NCBI GenBank assembly: GCA_022985045.1
Contig: CM040966.1
Span: 44,771,129-44,835,128 of the forward strand
Direction of reading: 5' to 3'
DNA from: Macadamia tetraphylla
Lineage: Eukaryota > Streptophyta > Magnoliopsida > Proteales > Proteaceae
DNA: 64,000 nt
Shown here one piece after another: positions 32,420-44,469 of this stretch. The notes below the pieces were generated by a model that saw only the letters and a program-made list of their open reading frames with translations, had not been told where the DNA came from and ran no database searches. Position numbers and translations under genes: made by a program. Every line of letters starts with the position of its first letter. The stretch's first letter is position 1.

Positions 32420-32600
32420 AGATGGAATGCTCCTCCGCTTCAAGGTCTTGTTAAGTTCAATTCCCATGTTGCTTTCTGCGAGATCACTACAAAAAGTGGT
32501 GGGGGCTTTATTATTAGAGATGATGACAAAGGCGAACCAAAGGTTACAATTAGATTTGTAGCCATGACTTGATTATGCCACACGGAAAAATGACGTGAAT
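32420..32600 (+). pseudogene. RNase H-like (RVT_3) LINE fragment
   Basis: Short plus-strand fragment reading LRWNAPPLQGLVKFNSHVAF...GGGFIIRDD, the opening of the RNase H-like domain found at the 3' end of plant L1 LINEs. Ends at a stop near 32569. It lies just before the LINE RT piece and may be a separate, older insertion. Confidence 0.5.
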
Positions 32601-32639
32601 TTGATTGTTGCATATTTAGGGAATTGTTTAGTTTTGCCA

Positions 32640-34563
32640 CTTGTTAAATTTCACCTTCAAATCTCACACCCTGAATTCATCCCCTTTTGCTTAGATAGTT
32701 GGTCCCGTTTGAGTTATGACCCAAGTTGGCCAACCTGAGTAGACTTCTTTCTCATTGGAATACTACCTATTTTGGACACTTGAAAAATCTGAAATCTTCC
32801 CTTTCTCAATCCCATTTAGACTTGGAGAACTAACCTCCCTCTCCCTCTTCTCTTGAAGAGATTTCATCCGTCTCCAATAAATTGCAGTAGATCCTTGAGG
32901 CCAAAGAAAAATTTTGGTTCAAAAAATCTAGATATCTATACATCTCTCAAGGAGATCGCAATACTAAGCTGTACACTCTATGGCCAGAATTAATCAGAGA
33001 AAAAGAAGCATTGATTCCATTAAGACTAGAAATGGAACCACTCTTTCTAACCCTTGTGACGTGGCCAAGGAATTTGCATCTTTCCTTTCTAATCTCTTTA
33101 CCACATCCAATCCCGTGATCCATCTTTCATTGAGTGTCTTTTTCGAACTGTCTTGGATTCGGATGAAGTAAACTCTCTTCATCAAATTCCCACTTTTGAG
33201 GAGATTCGAAAGTCAGTCTTCTCTATTGGGGCTTATAATGCTCCCAATTTTAACGGTTTTCAAGCTGTATTTTACCATAAATTCTAGAATGTAATTAATT
33301 TGGATGTCTTCAACCTTGTCTCTAATTTCTTCAAAAATATCACCCTCCCCTTTGGTACTAACCATACCCTAGTTTTCCTTATCCCCAAAAAAGATAATTT
33401 CATTTTTGTGGAGGACTTTAGACCTATCAGCTTGCCTAATGTCTCCTATAAAATCATCACTAAAATCCTGCCTTGCAAACTCTAATGTATCCTCCATAAA
33501 TTTATTTCTCCCTTTCAATCTTCTTTCGTTCTTGGTAGACAGATTTCTAACAACATAATTATTGCCTAAGAAATCTTTCACTATCTTAAATACACCAAGG
33601 GTAAGACAGGATTTGTAGCCATAAAACTTGATATGGCTAAAGCCTACGACAAATTGGAATGGTTTTCTGAGGTCTTTTTGACTTCCTGGGCTTTGGGGAG
33701 AAATGGGGTGACTTCATCAACTATATTATCAATTCTTCCACCTTTTCCGTTAAACTCATAGGCTCTACTTTTGAATTTTTTGAACCTTCCAAAGATATCA
33801 GGCAGTGTTGTTCTCTTACCCCATTTCTTTTCATTGTGGCTATGGAAGGGCTTTCTTAGCTCTTATGTTCTTTTAGAGACCTCAATATGTTTAAAGGCAT
33901 CAAGGTGGCTAGAAAAGCACCTGAGATTTCCCATTTATTCTTTGCGAATATTACTTTCTTTTTCTGTAGAGCTACCACTGATGATATCTCCACTATCAAA
34001 TGCATCTTTAAAATGTTCTTTGATCTCTCAGATTTGACTGTAAATTTTAGCAAAAGTGGAATTGCTTTTGGTTCAAATGTTAGTAATTCTTGCAAGTCCA
34101 ATATTTGTAGCATCCTCAATATCAAAGAAATGGACAACGCTTTCTACCTATATGGGCACGAACCTCTTTCCTACTAGATCTAAAGTTACAAGGTTTAATC
34201 ATATTGTCCACAGGGTTAATAAAAAACTATATGTCTAGAAAGCTACCCTTCTATCACATGCAAGAAGAAATGTTCTAATCCAATTGGCTCTTGCATCTAT
34301 TCGATCCCTTTTATTTTATGTCTTGCTTCGTATTCCCTAAGGCTATCTGCAAGTAGTTGGACTCAATTTACCTACGAATTTGGAATGGTGACAGTAGTCA
34401 ATCAAGGAAGACACATCTTATTGGGTGGCAGAAGATTTGTTCACCCAAATCTGTAGGTTGTCATAGCCTGAGGGATTCAGAAACCAGAAAAAGGGTTTTT
34501 TGGTGAAACTTGGATGGAGGTTACTTACTGAAGACAAGGCCTTGTGGGTACAAGTTTTAATCT
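32640..34563 (+). pseudogene. L1-like LINE: linker and reverse transcriptase, degenerate
   Basis: Plus-strand L1-type RT without an intact frame. Pieces in order: HSMARINQRKRSIDSI..RNG (about 32970-33040), PKKDN....DFRPISLPNVSYKIITKIL (33380-33470), ISPFQSSFVLGRQI, GFVAIKLDMAKAYDKLEW (33610-33660, first catalytic aspartate), LTVNFSKSGIAFG (34035-34075), and KLGWRLLTEDKALWVQVL (about 34505-34555). The second catalytic motif (normally FADD) lies in a damaged part near 33945. The gypsy LTR Y breaks it at 34564; I do not find its continuation to the right. Confidence 0.85.
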
Positions 34564-35379
34564 TGTCACACCCCATTTCTAGTAGACCCAACTTACCATT
34601 AGGAATATTGGCGGTGTGAGTAAGACATGTACCTGTCTTACAAACCTACTAGGATCTCTTATAGCAGTACCTTAACATTTTCACAATCTCATATCACAAA
34701 CCAACAGAAGCAGCGGAATCAGGGTATAGTAGCAGAATCATAATTAAAATTGGGAAACATCTAATGATAATATAATAGCAAAACCGATCTATTCTGTTAC
34801 ATTCATCCATGACATATAATATAACCTCAACAAAAGATACAATCCATAGTTATATCCAAAAGTATCGAAGTATGATGTACAATCTCACGGCGCAGCGTAA
34901 GCACAGTGGTCGCAAGCACAGTCCTAATCATGCTCCTTTGCTTCTGGCATCCACCAGTCGCTCACACCATACTCTGACCCAGAAGATACTGGGTCACCTG
35001 CCATTGGCACCATGGTACCTTCATCATCATCTAAAAAGGGGTGTATACGTGGGGTGAGCTTTCCAACTTGCTCAGTGAGGGGTGGGGTCAAGCACATCCA
35101 AGCAAGACAATAGCAGTAATAATTTATAATGCATGATTGAGGAAATTAAACACATAGTCCATGATGCTTGTGATGCAGTTCATTTATTTATTATCCACCT
35201 AACAATACAATTAAGTCTAGTAAATGCAACTACGATGCATTAGGCTGTATCCTTTGTCTCGTAATCGCCATCGACTACGCAAGGATACAAACCCTAGCCA
35301 TGATTAGAAGCTTGCTGGTCCCCATATACGTCCATGGGTCACCCAGCAAACCCTTGATAACCCCCACCTAGCAGTTATG

Positions 35380-36010
35380 GCACTGGTACATCATCGGCCA
35401 CACCGGACATGTTCCCGACTCCGGCTACAATCACATTGTACCACGGGTGTGGCATTCCGGAAAGGCACATCGAACATACCACAATGGGTTATCCAACACG
35501 TCAACTCGTGTTGGTAAGGGTTCGTAGGATAGAAAGTGATACCTAACCATAAATATGCTACATGCCTTCATAGTGATATAGTTAATATGAGTTACGTGAT
35601 ACCGGCAAGACCTCGGCCACAAAGTGTAATCCATCTCCAAATATAGTCCCAGGTACACGATACCCGTGAGACCTTAGCCACAAAGTGAAACCCGAGACCA
35701 TTTACCTAATCTAGCATACATATCACAGTTGAGTATGGACTACATGACACCGATACCAATCATCGGCGACGAAGCGCATCCATTTCCAAATGTAGTCCCG
35801 GGGTACATGATACCAACGAGACCTTGGCCATAAAGTGTAACCCGCGACTATAACTAACTCTAATACACATAATCAATGCATGAATGCAACATACATACGG
35901 CAATCACGGCACCGGTACCACCTTGGCCATGCTGAATTCTGTCTCACACACAACCAAACACACGGTGATCACGGTATTGGTACCACCTCGGCCACACCGG
36001 ATCCCATCAT
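35380..36010. repeat. Diverged internal repeats of the LTR (GGCCAC / GATACCG units)
   Basis: At least six units with the order 'GATACCG(ATA/GCA)...ACCTTGGCCACAAAGTG...AT(A)GTCCCGGGTAC', spacing roughly 100-130 bp. The same units occur in LTR X at 42370-42665 and 53080-53220. Confidence 0.65.
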
Positions 36011-36391
36011 ACATATAAATGAACAGTTCGTATGAAATCCATAAGAATGTAACATATGATAATCACCATCATCATATGAGAAATATAATTAAGCCTATTA
36101 AATCTACGCATGTAAACAATTCTAAAATAACTAAACAATCTAAAATAAAACAACCGTCCCTCACCTGGTTTACGATCGGGTGTGTTTGGGTTCAAGTATA
36201 GCCACAAATCGATCAATTCAATTTTGGCTTCGGGGCATGTGTGCATCACTGTCCTAGACACAAGGGAACCATACATCAGCACGTGTCAGGAATATTGGGA
36301 GGGACCTACACTGGTCACCGCCAAAGGGTACAGACACTGTTCCTAAGTGACAGTACTGTCATCGAAAACACCCACTGGAAACAGGGCATTT

Positions 36392-36422
36392 TCACTGGAA
36401 ATATCAGTCCTATTTCTGGTGG
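36392..36422 (-). repeat. Conserved hairpin in LTR Y
   Basis: CACTGGAAATA-TCAGTCC-TATTTCTGGTG: stem of 11 with 9 pairs, 7-base loop. Same motif as 41930-41960, 44162-44192 and 50303-50333. Confidence 0.7.
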
Positions 36423-37575
36423 AAAAGTTAGAGAGCATGTAAGGCTCACATGTCCACCGAAAATGACCCAGTGGATTTGGTGGGCTATTTTTGATGGTGG
36501 TTCAGGGTAGTCCACCCAATTTGGGGTTTTTGAAAAGGATTTGTTTCATGGAGTTTGTAGGTGATGCTCCTAGCATAATTCTAAGCCAAGAAAAATTCCA
36601 ATTCCACTGAGCTTTTTGTGACATACGTCGATCAAACGATCGAAACCCTAGTTAGTCTTTTGGCAATACATGTTACCGGAGCTCACCGGGCTTGGTTGGA
36701 GCTCGGTAACAACACTGGGAGGGTAGAACACTCATCCTACAACCTTAAAATGGTTTGTACATCAAGATTCCATCCATACCTAACCCTACCTAGGTCAAAA
36801 TGAAGAGAGAGAGTGGTATGGGAGGTTGTACTTACCTCCGGTAGTGATTCCGATAACAAGGTGGCAACCGGCACCAAGGTTGGCCTCCAACCCCTTCTCC
36901 TTCCTCTTCTTCTTCTTTCCTCTCCTCTTTCTCTCCTCTCCTACGTTGGGTACAAGGGAAATGAGGAAATAAATCCTCATTTCCCAACTTATAACTTAAC
37001 TGGGCCTTAGGGTCTGTTTGGTTTGGACCTTTTTTGAACCAATCAGGTTAAAATGAAATTCAGGGCATGAGGACTCACACATTTAGGTCCATAAAGTGCT
37101 CACATCACGAGGAATATGTGGAGGATGATTTGGGATCATCCGAAATCATTTAGGATGCCAGTGGTGGGAACCATAGGCGTCGAAACCCCGACAGCATCCT
37201 GTCAGCCCACTGGAAACAGGCACCAGATCCAAGCCCAGGCTACTTCTGGTGGCTTGTTTCAGGTGGTCAAGATAGCTTGCTGTCACATGGTTGGTCTCGC
37301 AGAGGTGGTTTCCCTCGTACATGCTCAAGGCCTTTCGGCAATTTTTGATGCGTGCCAAAATTCAAGTGTGGAGAGTCGGATCACTTACTGTTTGGGATCG
37401 AAAGGTATGAATCCCCTCCAGTTAGATAGGCACGTAATGCATGAACATGTGGGGTCATCTCTACCCCTTTGGTAATGTGTAGCCGTGAGCCAAAACCTGA
37501 TCATACTTTTGATCTCTGATTTGAGGCCTGTCACAACAGTTTCAAATTATACTAGATTAGGGCACGAGTGTAACA

Positions 37576-39240
37576 TTCCCCCCACCTTACAAGAATTTCA
37601 TCCTTGAAATTGAACATACCTGGAAAATCAAACAATCCAGGATACTACTTCATCATTTCATCTTCTCGCTCTCAGGATGCTTCCTGTTCGGGGTGGTTCA
37701 TCCATTTCACTTTGATGAAGGAAACAATGCAGTTGCGAAGAACATGGTCCTTTCGATGAACAATCTTCTCTGGATACTCCACGTAGGAAAAATCCTCATC
37801 CAACTCATAGGGTATGTAAGTCAAAACATGAGTGGGATCAGGAATGTACTTCCTCAAGATAGAAACATGGAAGACATCATGTGTACCTTCCAATTCTGGC
37901 TGTAAAGCTATCCGATAAGCTACTAGTCCGATTCTCTCCAGTACATCATATGGTCCCATAAACTTGGACTAAGCTTTCCCTTCTTGCTGAGCCGCATCAT
38001 CCCTTTAAATGGGGAGATCCGTAAGAACACCTTGTCTCCAATATCGAACTCTAGATGCTTCCTCCTAACATCCACGTAGCTTTTCTGCCTGGATTGAGCT
38101 GCCTTGATCCTTTCTCTGATCACATTCACCTTCTCACTAGTAGCCTGTATCAAGTCTGGACCCAAAATATGCCGTTCACCAACCTCATCCCAATAGAGTG
38201 GAGTTCGGCACTTCCTGCCATAATGTGCCTCGAATGGGGACATTTTGATGGTGGCCTGATAACTATTGTTGTAGAACTCAATAAAGGAAATGTGCTCATC
38301 CCAACTATAACTCATATACAAGGCACATACTCAGAGTAGGTCCTCCAATGTATGAATAGTCCTCTCTGATTGACCATTGGTCTGAGGGTGAAAGGCAGTG
38401 CTAAAAGCCAGCTGTATGTCTATAGCCTTCTGCACACATGTCCAGAACTTGGAAGTGAACCTAGGATCTCAATCAGAGATGATACTAACTGGTACACCAT
38501 GCAACCTGATGATGGTATCGACATACAACTTGGCCAACTTGTCTATAGAAAATGTGATCTTGATTGGGATAAAGTGAGCTGCCTTGGTCAAGCGGTCCAC
38601 AACTACCCAAATGGCATTCATACCCTTCTATGTACGGGGTAGGCCTGTGATGAAGTCCATGGTAATATTCTCTCATTTTCACTCCAAAATAGGTAGGGAC
38701 TGTAATAACCCATGGGGTCTTTATCTCTCAACCTTGACTTGCTGGCATGTGAGGCATCTAGACACATGCGTGGCCACATCATTCTTCATCCCTTTCCAGT
38801 AAGAGCCTTTGAGGCCCTTGTACATTTTAGTGCTGTTGGGGTGAATGGAGTATGGAAAGCTATGTGCCTCTCTCAAAACTATGTCTCTCAAATCACCATC
38901 ACTGGGCACACACAACCTCCCTTTGAACTTGAGAATTCCGCTTTCAGTTATAGAGAAATCTAGGTCCTTTTGGGTTCCTTCCTGGCATTCTGCTATCAGC
39001 TTCTGCAACTCTGCATTAGTAACCTGAGCCGTAGTGATCCTATCCACCAGACTACGTTGTACCGCCAATGTCGATAGTGATAAGGTGACACCCTCTACTA
39101 ATAGTTCCAAGTCTAGTTTCTTGGCCTCCTCTAGGAGATACTGATTGGTAGTCAGTGATGCAAGAGTCAGTGACTGGGATTTCCGACTAAGTGCGTCAAC
39201 TACCACATTGGCCTTTCCTGGATGATAGTGGATAGTTAGA
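37576..39240 (-). pseudogene. Integrase of element Y
   Basis: Minus-strand gypsy integrase. 39238-38721: end of RNase H (TIHYHPGKANVVVDALSRKS), then the HHCC zinc domain with AHSFPYSIHPNSTKMY and C.TCQQVKVE. 38700-38330: catalytic core, badly broken. 38321-37923: SWDEHISFIEFYNNSYQATI, FEAHYGRKCRTPLYWDEVGE, then the C-terminal fold. 37959-37600: GPYDVLERIG.VAYRIALP-like, HDVFHVSILRKYIPDP, and an SWERE-type end. Stops and frameshifts separate the pieces. The frame stops at 39240 at the inversion breakpoint. Confidence 0.85.
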
Positions 39241-40781
39241 AATCTCAGGCACTAACTCTTGCATCACTGACCACCAATGAGCATCTCATCAAAGAGGTAA
39301 GGAAAATGGATTTGTAATTGCTAGTGGAAGGTGTTACCTTTTCACTATCCACATTGATGGTACAACCTAGCCTAGTGGATAGCATTACTACAGGTTAGGT
39401 TACTGATGTAGAGTTGCAGAAGCTAATGGCAGACTACAAGGATGGAAAGCAGAAGAACCCAGATTTCTCCTCAACTGAAGGGGGAATTCTTAAGTTCAAG
39501 GGAAGGATGTGCCTGCCTAATGATGGTGACTTGAGAGATACTATTTTAAGAGAGGCACACAGCTCTCCATACTCCATTCACCCCAGCAGCACCAAAATGT
39601 ACAAGGACCTAAAGGTTGCTATTGGTGGAAGGGAATAAAGAATGACGTGGCCACACATGTGTCGAGGTGCCTCACTTGGTAGCAAGTCAAGGCAGAGAGA
39701 TAGAGACCCCATGGCTTACTATAGTCACTACCTATTCTGGAGTGGAAATGAGAGAATATTACTATGGACTTTGTCACAGGATTACCTACACCAACAAGGG
39801 TATGGATGCCATTTGGGTAGTTAGCCAAGTTGTATATTGACAACATCATCCAATTACAAAGTATACTAATTAGCATCATCTCTAATCGAGATCCTGGATT
39901 TACTTCTAAATTCTAGAAATGTGTGCAGAAGGCTATGGGTATATAGCTGAATTTAGCATGACATTTCATCCACAAATCGATGGTCAGTCAGAAAGGACTA
40001 TCCAGAACTTGGAGGACCTACTTTGAGAATGTGCCCTGGATGTGAGCTACAGTTGGGATGAGCACATTTCACTTATTGAGTCCTCTTGCAACAATAGCTA
40101 TCAGGCCACCATCGGTATGTCTCCATTCAAAGCACAGTATGGTAAGAAATGCCGAACTCTTCTCTATTAGGACGAAGTTGGTGAACGAAAACATCCTAGA
40201 CCCAGACTTGATATAGGCCACTAGTGAGAAAGTGGGCGTGATCAGAGAGAGAATTAAAGCAGCTCAGTCCAGACAAAATAGTTATGCAAATGTCAGAAGA
40301 AAACATCTGAAATTTGGTGTATGAGACAAGGCCTTCTTATAGATTTGCCCAGTGAAAGGAGTGATGCAGTTTAGCAAGAAGGGAAAGCTAATCCCTAGAT
40401 ATATGGGACCATATGATGTATAGGAGTGGATAGGACTAGTGGCCTACAGGATAGCTCTACCACCAGAGTTGGAGGGTACAAATAATGTCTTCCATGTTTT
40501 GATGTTGAGGAAGTACATCCCCGACCCAACTCATGTCCTGACTTACATATCCCATTAATTGGGCAAAGTTCTTGCATACATAGAATATCCTGAGAAGGTC
40601 ATTGACCGAAAGGACCATAGTCAATCATACCATTTCCTTCGTCAAGGTGAAATAGATGAACCACCCAGAATAAGAAGCCTCCTGGGAGCAAGAAGATGAA
40701 ATGAAGAAGTAGTACCCCAGATTGTTTAACTTATAAGGTACATTCAATTTCAAGGACGAAATTCTTGTAAGGTGGGGGGAA
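39241..40781 (+). pseudogene. Integrase of element X, inverted relative to the rest of X
   Basis: Mirror image of the preceding feature on the plus strand, about 75% similar in protein. It starts KSQALTLASLTTNEH at about 39242; contains QKLMADYKDG, GGILKFKGRMCLPNDGDLRD and SIHPSSTKMYKDL (39414-39615), a broken core (39640-40010), SYSWDEHISLIES....SYQATIGMSPF (40040-40130), and an end with EASWEQEDEM and NFKDEIL. The polypurine tract AAGGTGGGGGGAA (40769-40781) abuts the LTR at 40782. Many stops. Confidence 0.85.
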
Positions 40782-42722
40782 TGTTACACCCATGCCTTAA
40801 CCTGGTCTAATTTCAACTGTTGGAATAGGTCTTGGATTGAAAGTGGAAAGTACCACCGGGTTATGGCTTGTGGCAACTCATTACAAAAAGGGGAGGGATG
40901 ACCTCACTTGCTTGTGTATTGCATGCCAGTCTAACTGGAGAGGATTCAAGCCTTCTGACCCCAGACGGTAAGTGATCTGACACCCTACACCCGAGTCCCA
41001 ACACATACCAATATTATCGGGGGACTATACACACAACCTAGGGCAGCCACCTGTGGAATGACCAAGTGAGGACAACAAGCATTCAAGGTAATACACTGCC
41101 TTGACCACTGGAAACAAGGCCATTGGGAACACCTCAGCAGGATCTGGTGGCCTAATTGGCTATAGATTGGGTTCTGATGCCCGTGGGCCCACCACCCGCA
41201 TCGTGAGCAGCCCCGGATGACCCCACACACTCTCCCACACCTTCTTCATGACTTGTATATCCCATGAGTCTAAGGAGCTGGGCCCGCGTGTCCCGAATGA
41301 CGGAATAACCTACTTGGACCGAACAAGAACCAATCAAACAAGCCCTAAGTACTCCACCTGCTATAAATAGGAGAAGTGAGTTCTTTCCTCACTTCTCACT
41401 TGCCCAAAAACATGGAAGGGAGGGAAGAGAAGAGAGGAAGGAAGAGAAGGGAGGAGCTCACCTTGACTCCCGACTTCGCATCCCGCTGTCGAAATCTTGC
41501 CGGAGGTAGGTGCCACACCCTTTACTACTCTCTCTTTCTTCATTTTGAGCTAGCATAGTTGAGCAAGGAAGTGAACCATGACCTTGGTAGCTCCCGAAGC
41601 TTGGGTGAGTGCACTCCCCTGGTGTGATTTCCGAGCTCAAAGCAAGCCGAGTGAGCTCTGGCAATACTTGTGACCAAATGACTAGTTAGGGTTTCCACCA
41701 TTCGGTTTTCGTATCTCCCAAACAGCTTGGTGAGTTTGGAAATTCTTTGGCTCAAAATGGGGGTAGGGAGATCCCCTACAAACTCCATGGAACAAATCTC
41801 AGCAATAAGGCCCGATTCAGAAAGCCCCAACTGAGGTGGGCTTTTGCTGTATTCTCACTAGAAACAGCCTGGGTAGGATCCGATGGCCTATTTTCGGTGA
41901 CGTCCCATCTCTAAGAGCCTTCTGCCAAGCCACCGGAAACACCACTGATATTTCTGATGGATTTGGACTATTTCTGGTGGTGTGAATCCGGTGACTTCCC
42001 AGAACTGTTAAAAATGATAAGTACCTATACCCTTTGGGGCAGCCCTTGTGGGTCTCCCTTCCGATGTTCCCGAAACCTATTAAGGTCTAATTACCTTTGT
42101 AATTAGGACAGGGATGCACATGTACAACGAGATCAAAAGTGAGTTGAACACCCGGTGACAGACTCGAAACCCCTTTTCTCCAAATACAACCGAGGTGAGG
42201 GATGGTTGATTTTATTTTATGGAGTGTTTAATTGTTGTAGAATTTCTCACATGTGATAGAAATTTAAATAATTATAAATTGATCATATGTTTATGTTGAT
42301 CTCATGACATATTAATTTTATGAAATTATTACGATATAAAAATAAAGATATGACATATTATGTATGTTGAGATGTGTGGCAGGATCCGGTGTGGCCGAGG
42401 TGGATCTGGTACCATTATCATCGTGTGGATGTTGCATTCATGCATTGATTATGGGCATTAACTAGATATAGTCACGGATTGCACTTTGTGACCGATGGTG
42501 ATTTCGGTATCGTGTACTTCGGGACCATACTTAAAAATGGGTGCGATTTGTGGCTGATGGTGATTCCGGTATCACATAGCCCATACTCAATTGTTGGTAT
42601 ACTAGATTGGTATATAGTCATAGATTACACTTTGCGGCTGATGGGTGATTCTGGTATCGTATTCCATACTAACTGTATCATTATGCAAGACATGTAGGAT
42701 ATTTGTGGTTAGGTGACATTCC
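40782..42722 (+). repeat. LTR of element X (3' LTR), truncated
   Basis: Starts TGTTACACCC directly after the polypurine tract. TATAAATAGG at 41362-41370, 580 bp in; pyrimidine/purine-rich leader; motif blocks 41100-41155 and 41840-42005. About the last 1 kb of the LTR is missing; at 42722/42723 the sequence jumps to the antisense ORF of Y. The end part (42380-42720) is about 90% like the LTR at 52373-53251, closer than to LTR Y. Confidence 0.8.
41930..41960 (+). repeat. Conserved hairpin in LTR X
   Basis: CCACCGGAAACA-CCACTGA-TATTTCTGATGG: stem of 12 with 9 pairs and a 7-base loop. Further half motifs (TTTCTGGTGG at 41970-41980) lie next to it. Confidence 0.7.
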
Positions 42723-43805
42723 TTGGGATGTGGTGGTGTCTAGGCGGGCCATAACATCATTGAGACCGTAAGGCCTCGCGCCCCTAGTGCCCCGGGAAGT
42801 AGAAGCAGCCATAGAACCCATAGCCTGGGGAGTAGGTGGTGGAGCCCCACCAACCCCATCAGCTTCTCCTCCTGCACCACCCCCACCCCCACCCCCACCA
42901 ACATCACCGGCATTGACACCCTCTACCTCCATAGGTTGCTGACCCTCTCCTAGAATAGGAGTCACCTCCCGTATATCTATGGTCATCTTCCTAAGAGAAT
43001 CTTGGTTGAAGTCTGTGACCTCTTCAGCCAAGCGTGCCTCTCCCTCCAAGTCCACCCCAAAGCGGCAGAAGATGTCAGTGAGTATTCTTCCATAACACAG
43101 GCTTCACGCTCGGCATTCTACTCCTTCGGACCAAAGCACCACGGTCCACATAAGGAGGTAAGGGAGACGTATCTGCACCCCAATGTACACGCAATAGGTC
43201 ATGTAGGCTTATAGTGCGGATACCTCATCATAGTTTCTACAAGTGGGGAGGACATTCAACTGAATCGCACGGCAGACAACCTTTGGAGTAGCAAAATAGT
43301 TGACTGAATGGTTCTATCCCTTGGCTTCCTTAGTTAGCATGTCATTGATCTCCTGAAAGGTATTGGGACTCTGGAATTCATATACCGGAGTCCGAGGCAT
43401 GCAGTACACTAGGTCACCGGCATTATTGACCATCAGAATATTGGCCAACTGCCCCATGTCAAAGGAGATCTCCACCCCCTTCACATAGGAGGTGATCCGC
43501 ATCTCTTCGATACCCCGGTTCATGCATTGCAAGTTGGAGTAGAATAACCTGACCAGCGTGGGGTAGTAGTACTTGTTGGGTTTTAAGATACGGTACCACC
43601 CAACCTCATCAAACCATTGACGCAGAAGAAATGCACAAAAGTCATTGGTCTTCACATAGACTCTCGGGTCCACATTGTGGCGCTCGAAGACTTCACTACG
43701 ATCTCGCTCAGCCACAGAGCGGAACAGGATGGCGTTGAACTGAGTAGCGACGTCTTGCTCCTCTTGTTCAATGGCACATCGGGTACGTACACGGCATCTA
43801 GACAT
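42723..43805 (-). pseudogene. Antisense additional ORF of element Y
   Basis: Minus-strand gene opposite in direction to gag of Y (44.3-45.3 kb, plus). ATG at 43805; a 163-codon frame to 43314 reads VDPRVYVKTNDF, W...LKPNKYYYPTLVRLFYSNLQ and RITSYVKGVEISF, and resembles the 'putative plant transposon protein' domain seen in extra ORFs of plant gypsy elements (family assignment inferred). It continues through a stop to YFATPKVVCRAIQLNVLP, an acidic stretch, a glycine run (about 42890) and YGLNDVMARLDT, where the LTR X junction cuts it. A TATA box and an apparent leader intron lie upstream. Homologue: 50666-51954. Confidence 0.75.
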
Positions 43806-43821
43806 TGTTGCAATGTGATTC

Positions 43822-43917
43822 CTAAGGATTTAGGATGAGAAACTAGATCCAATGGCTGAATATAAAGCTCACAGGGAAGGAAATCACAAAACTAGGTTAC
43901 AGAGATGAGGAACATAC
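43822..43917 (-). other. Predicted intron just upstream of the Y antisense ORF
   Basis: Minus strand AAAG|GTATGTTCC ... AAATCCTTAG|GAATCAC, 96 bp, ending 16 bases before the ATG at 43805. The counterpart in X is 95 bp at the same place. Confidence 0.55.
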
Positions 43918-44049
43918 CTTTGATGCGAATACGGCATCGATTGATCGTGAATAGCAAGAGGAAGGTAGGGAATGGGTAGCAAAATCCTCCTCGGCCGTCT
44001 CTGCACCTTTCCTAAAATAGGGTTTTGTACAAAGGAACCAAGACCCGAG

Positions 44050-44060
44050 CCTATTTATAG
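44050..44060 (-). promoter_or_regulatory. TATA box of the Y antisense ORF
   Basis: Minus strand CTATAAATAGG, about 130 bp before the predicted intron and 245 bp before the ATG. Copy X has TATATAGGG at the matching place (50423-50430). Confidence 0.6.
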
Positions 44061-44161
44061 CCGTTTTGGTGCCACCAGAAACATCCCACTGGAAACATTG
44101 GGCATGCTTCTGGTGCCTGTTTATGGTGAAGTGAAAAATTGTATTTTTACTCTCTATTTTG

Positions 44162-44192
44162 CCACCAGAAATACCACTGATATTTTTGGTGG
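44162..44192 (+). repeat. Conserved hairpin between gag and the antisense ORF of Y
   Basis: CCACCAGAAATA-CCACTGA-TATTTTTGGTGG: 11 of 12 stem pairs and a 7-base loop, the best-formed copy. More half motifs lie at 44067-44130 (CCACCAGAAACA, CCCACTGGAAACA, CTTCTGGTG). Confidence 0.8.
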
Positions 44193-44469
44193 ATTAAACT
44201 ATATTTCCGATGATGTGACCCCGTTTCCGATGAACTCTTTTGGAAAATAAATCATTTCATTTTTCAAATCTAAAATTTTATTTGGTTACTTTAATGGTGC
44301 GCCCCTTTGGGATACATGTGAGATCGGATCCTAATATATGTGGACCCCACTTATGCATGCCCTAACCCAAATTTTGACTATCGTATACGTGTGGGACCCA
44401 CTATGCATGCATGTGTTCCAATTACATGCAACCTTGTTTATGCATGTGCACTAATCGGATTCCTTCATA

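Larger units (their letters stand above)
34564..37575 (-). repeat. LTR of element Y (3' LTR), 3,012 bp
   Basis: Minus strand TGTTACACTCG at 37575 to GGGGTGTGACA at 34564. It follows the purine tract AAGGTGGGGGGAA (37588-37576, minus), the polypurine tract that marks a 3' LTR. TATAAG on the minus strand at 36993-36988. 35400-36000 contains internally repeated CGGTACCACCTCGGCCACACCGG-like units. Motif blocks at about 37195-37265 and 36365-36500. It is inserted in the L1 LINE. Confidence 0.85.

Noticed and set aside
42681..43805. Antisense ORF as a captured host gene or chance overlap
   Set aside because: A homologue sits at the same place and direction in the second gypsy copy (50666-51954), so it belongs to the element.
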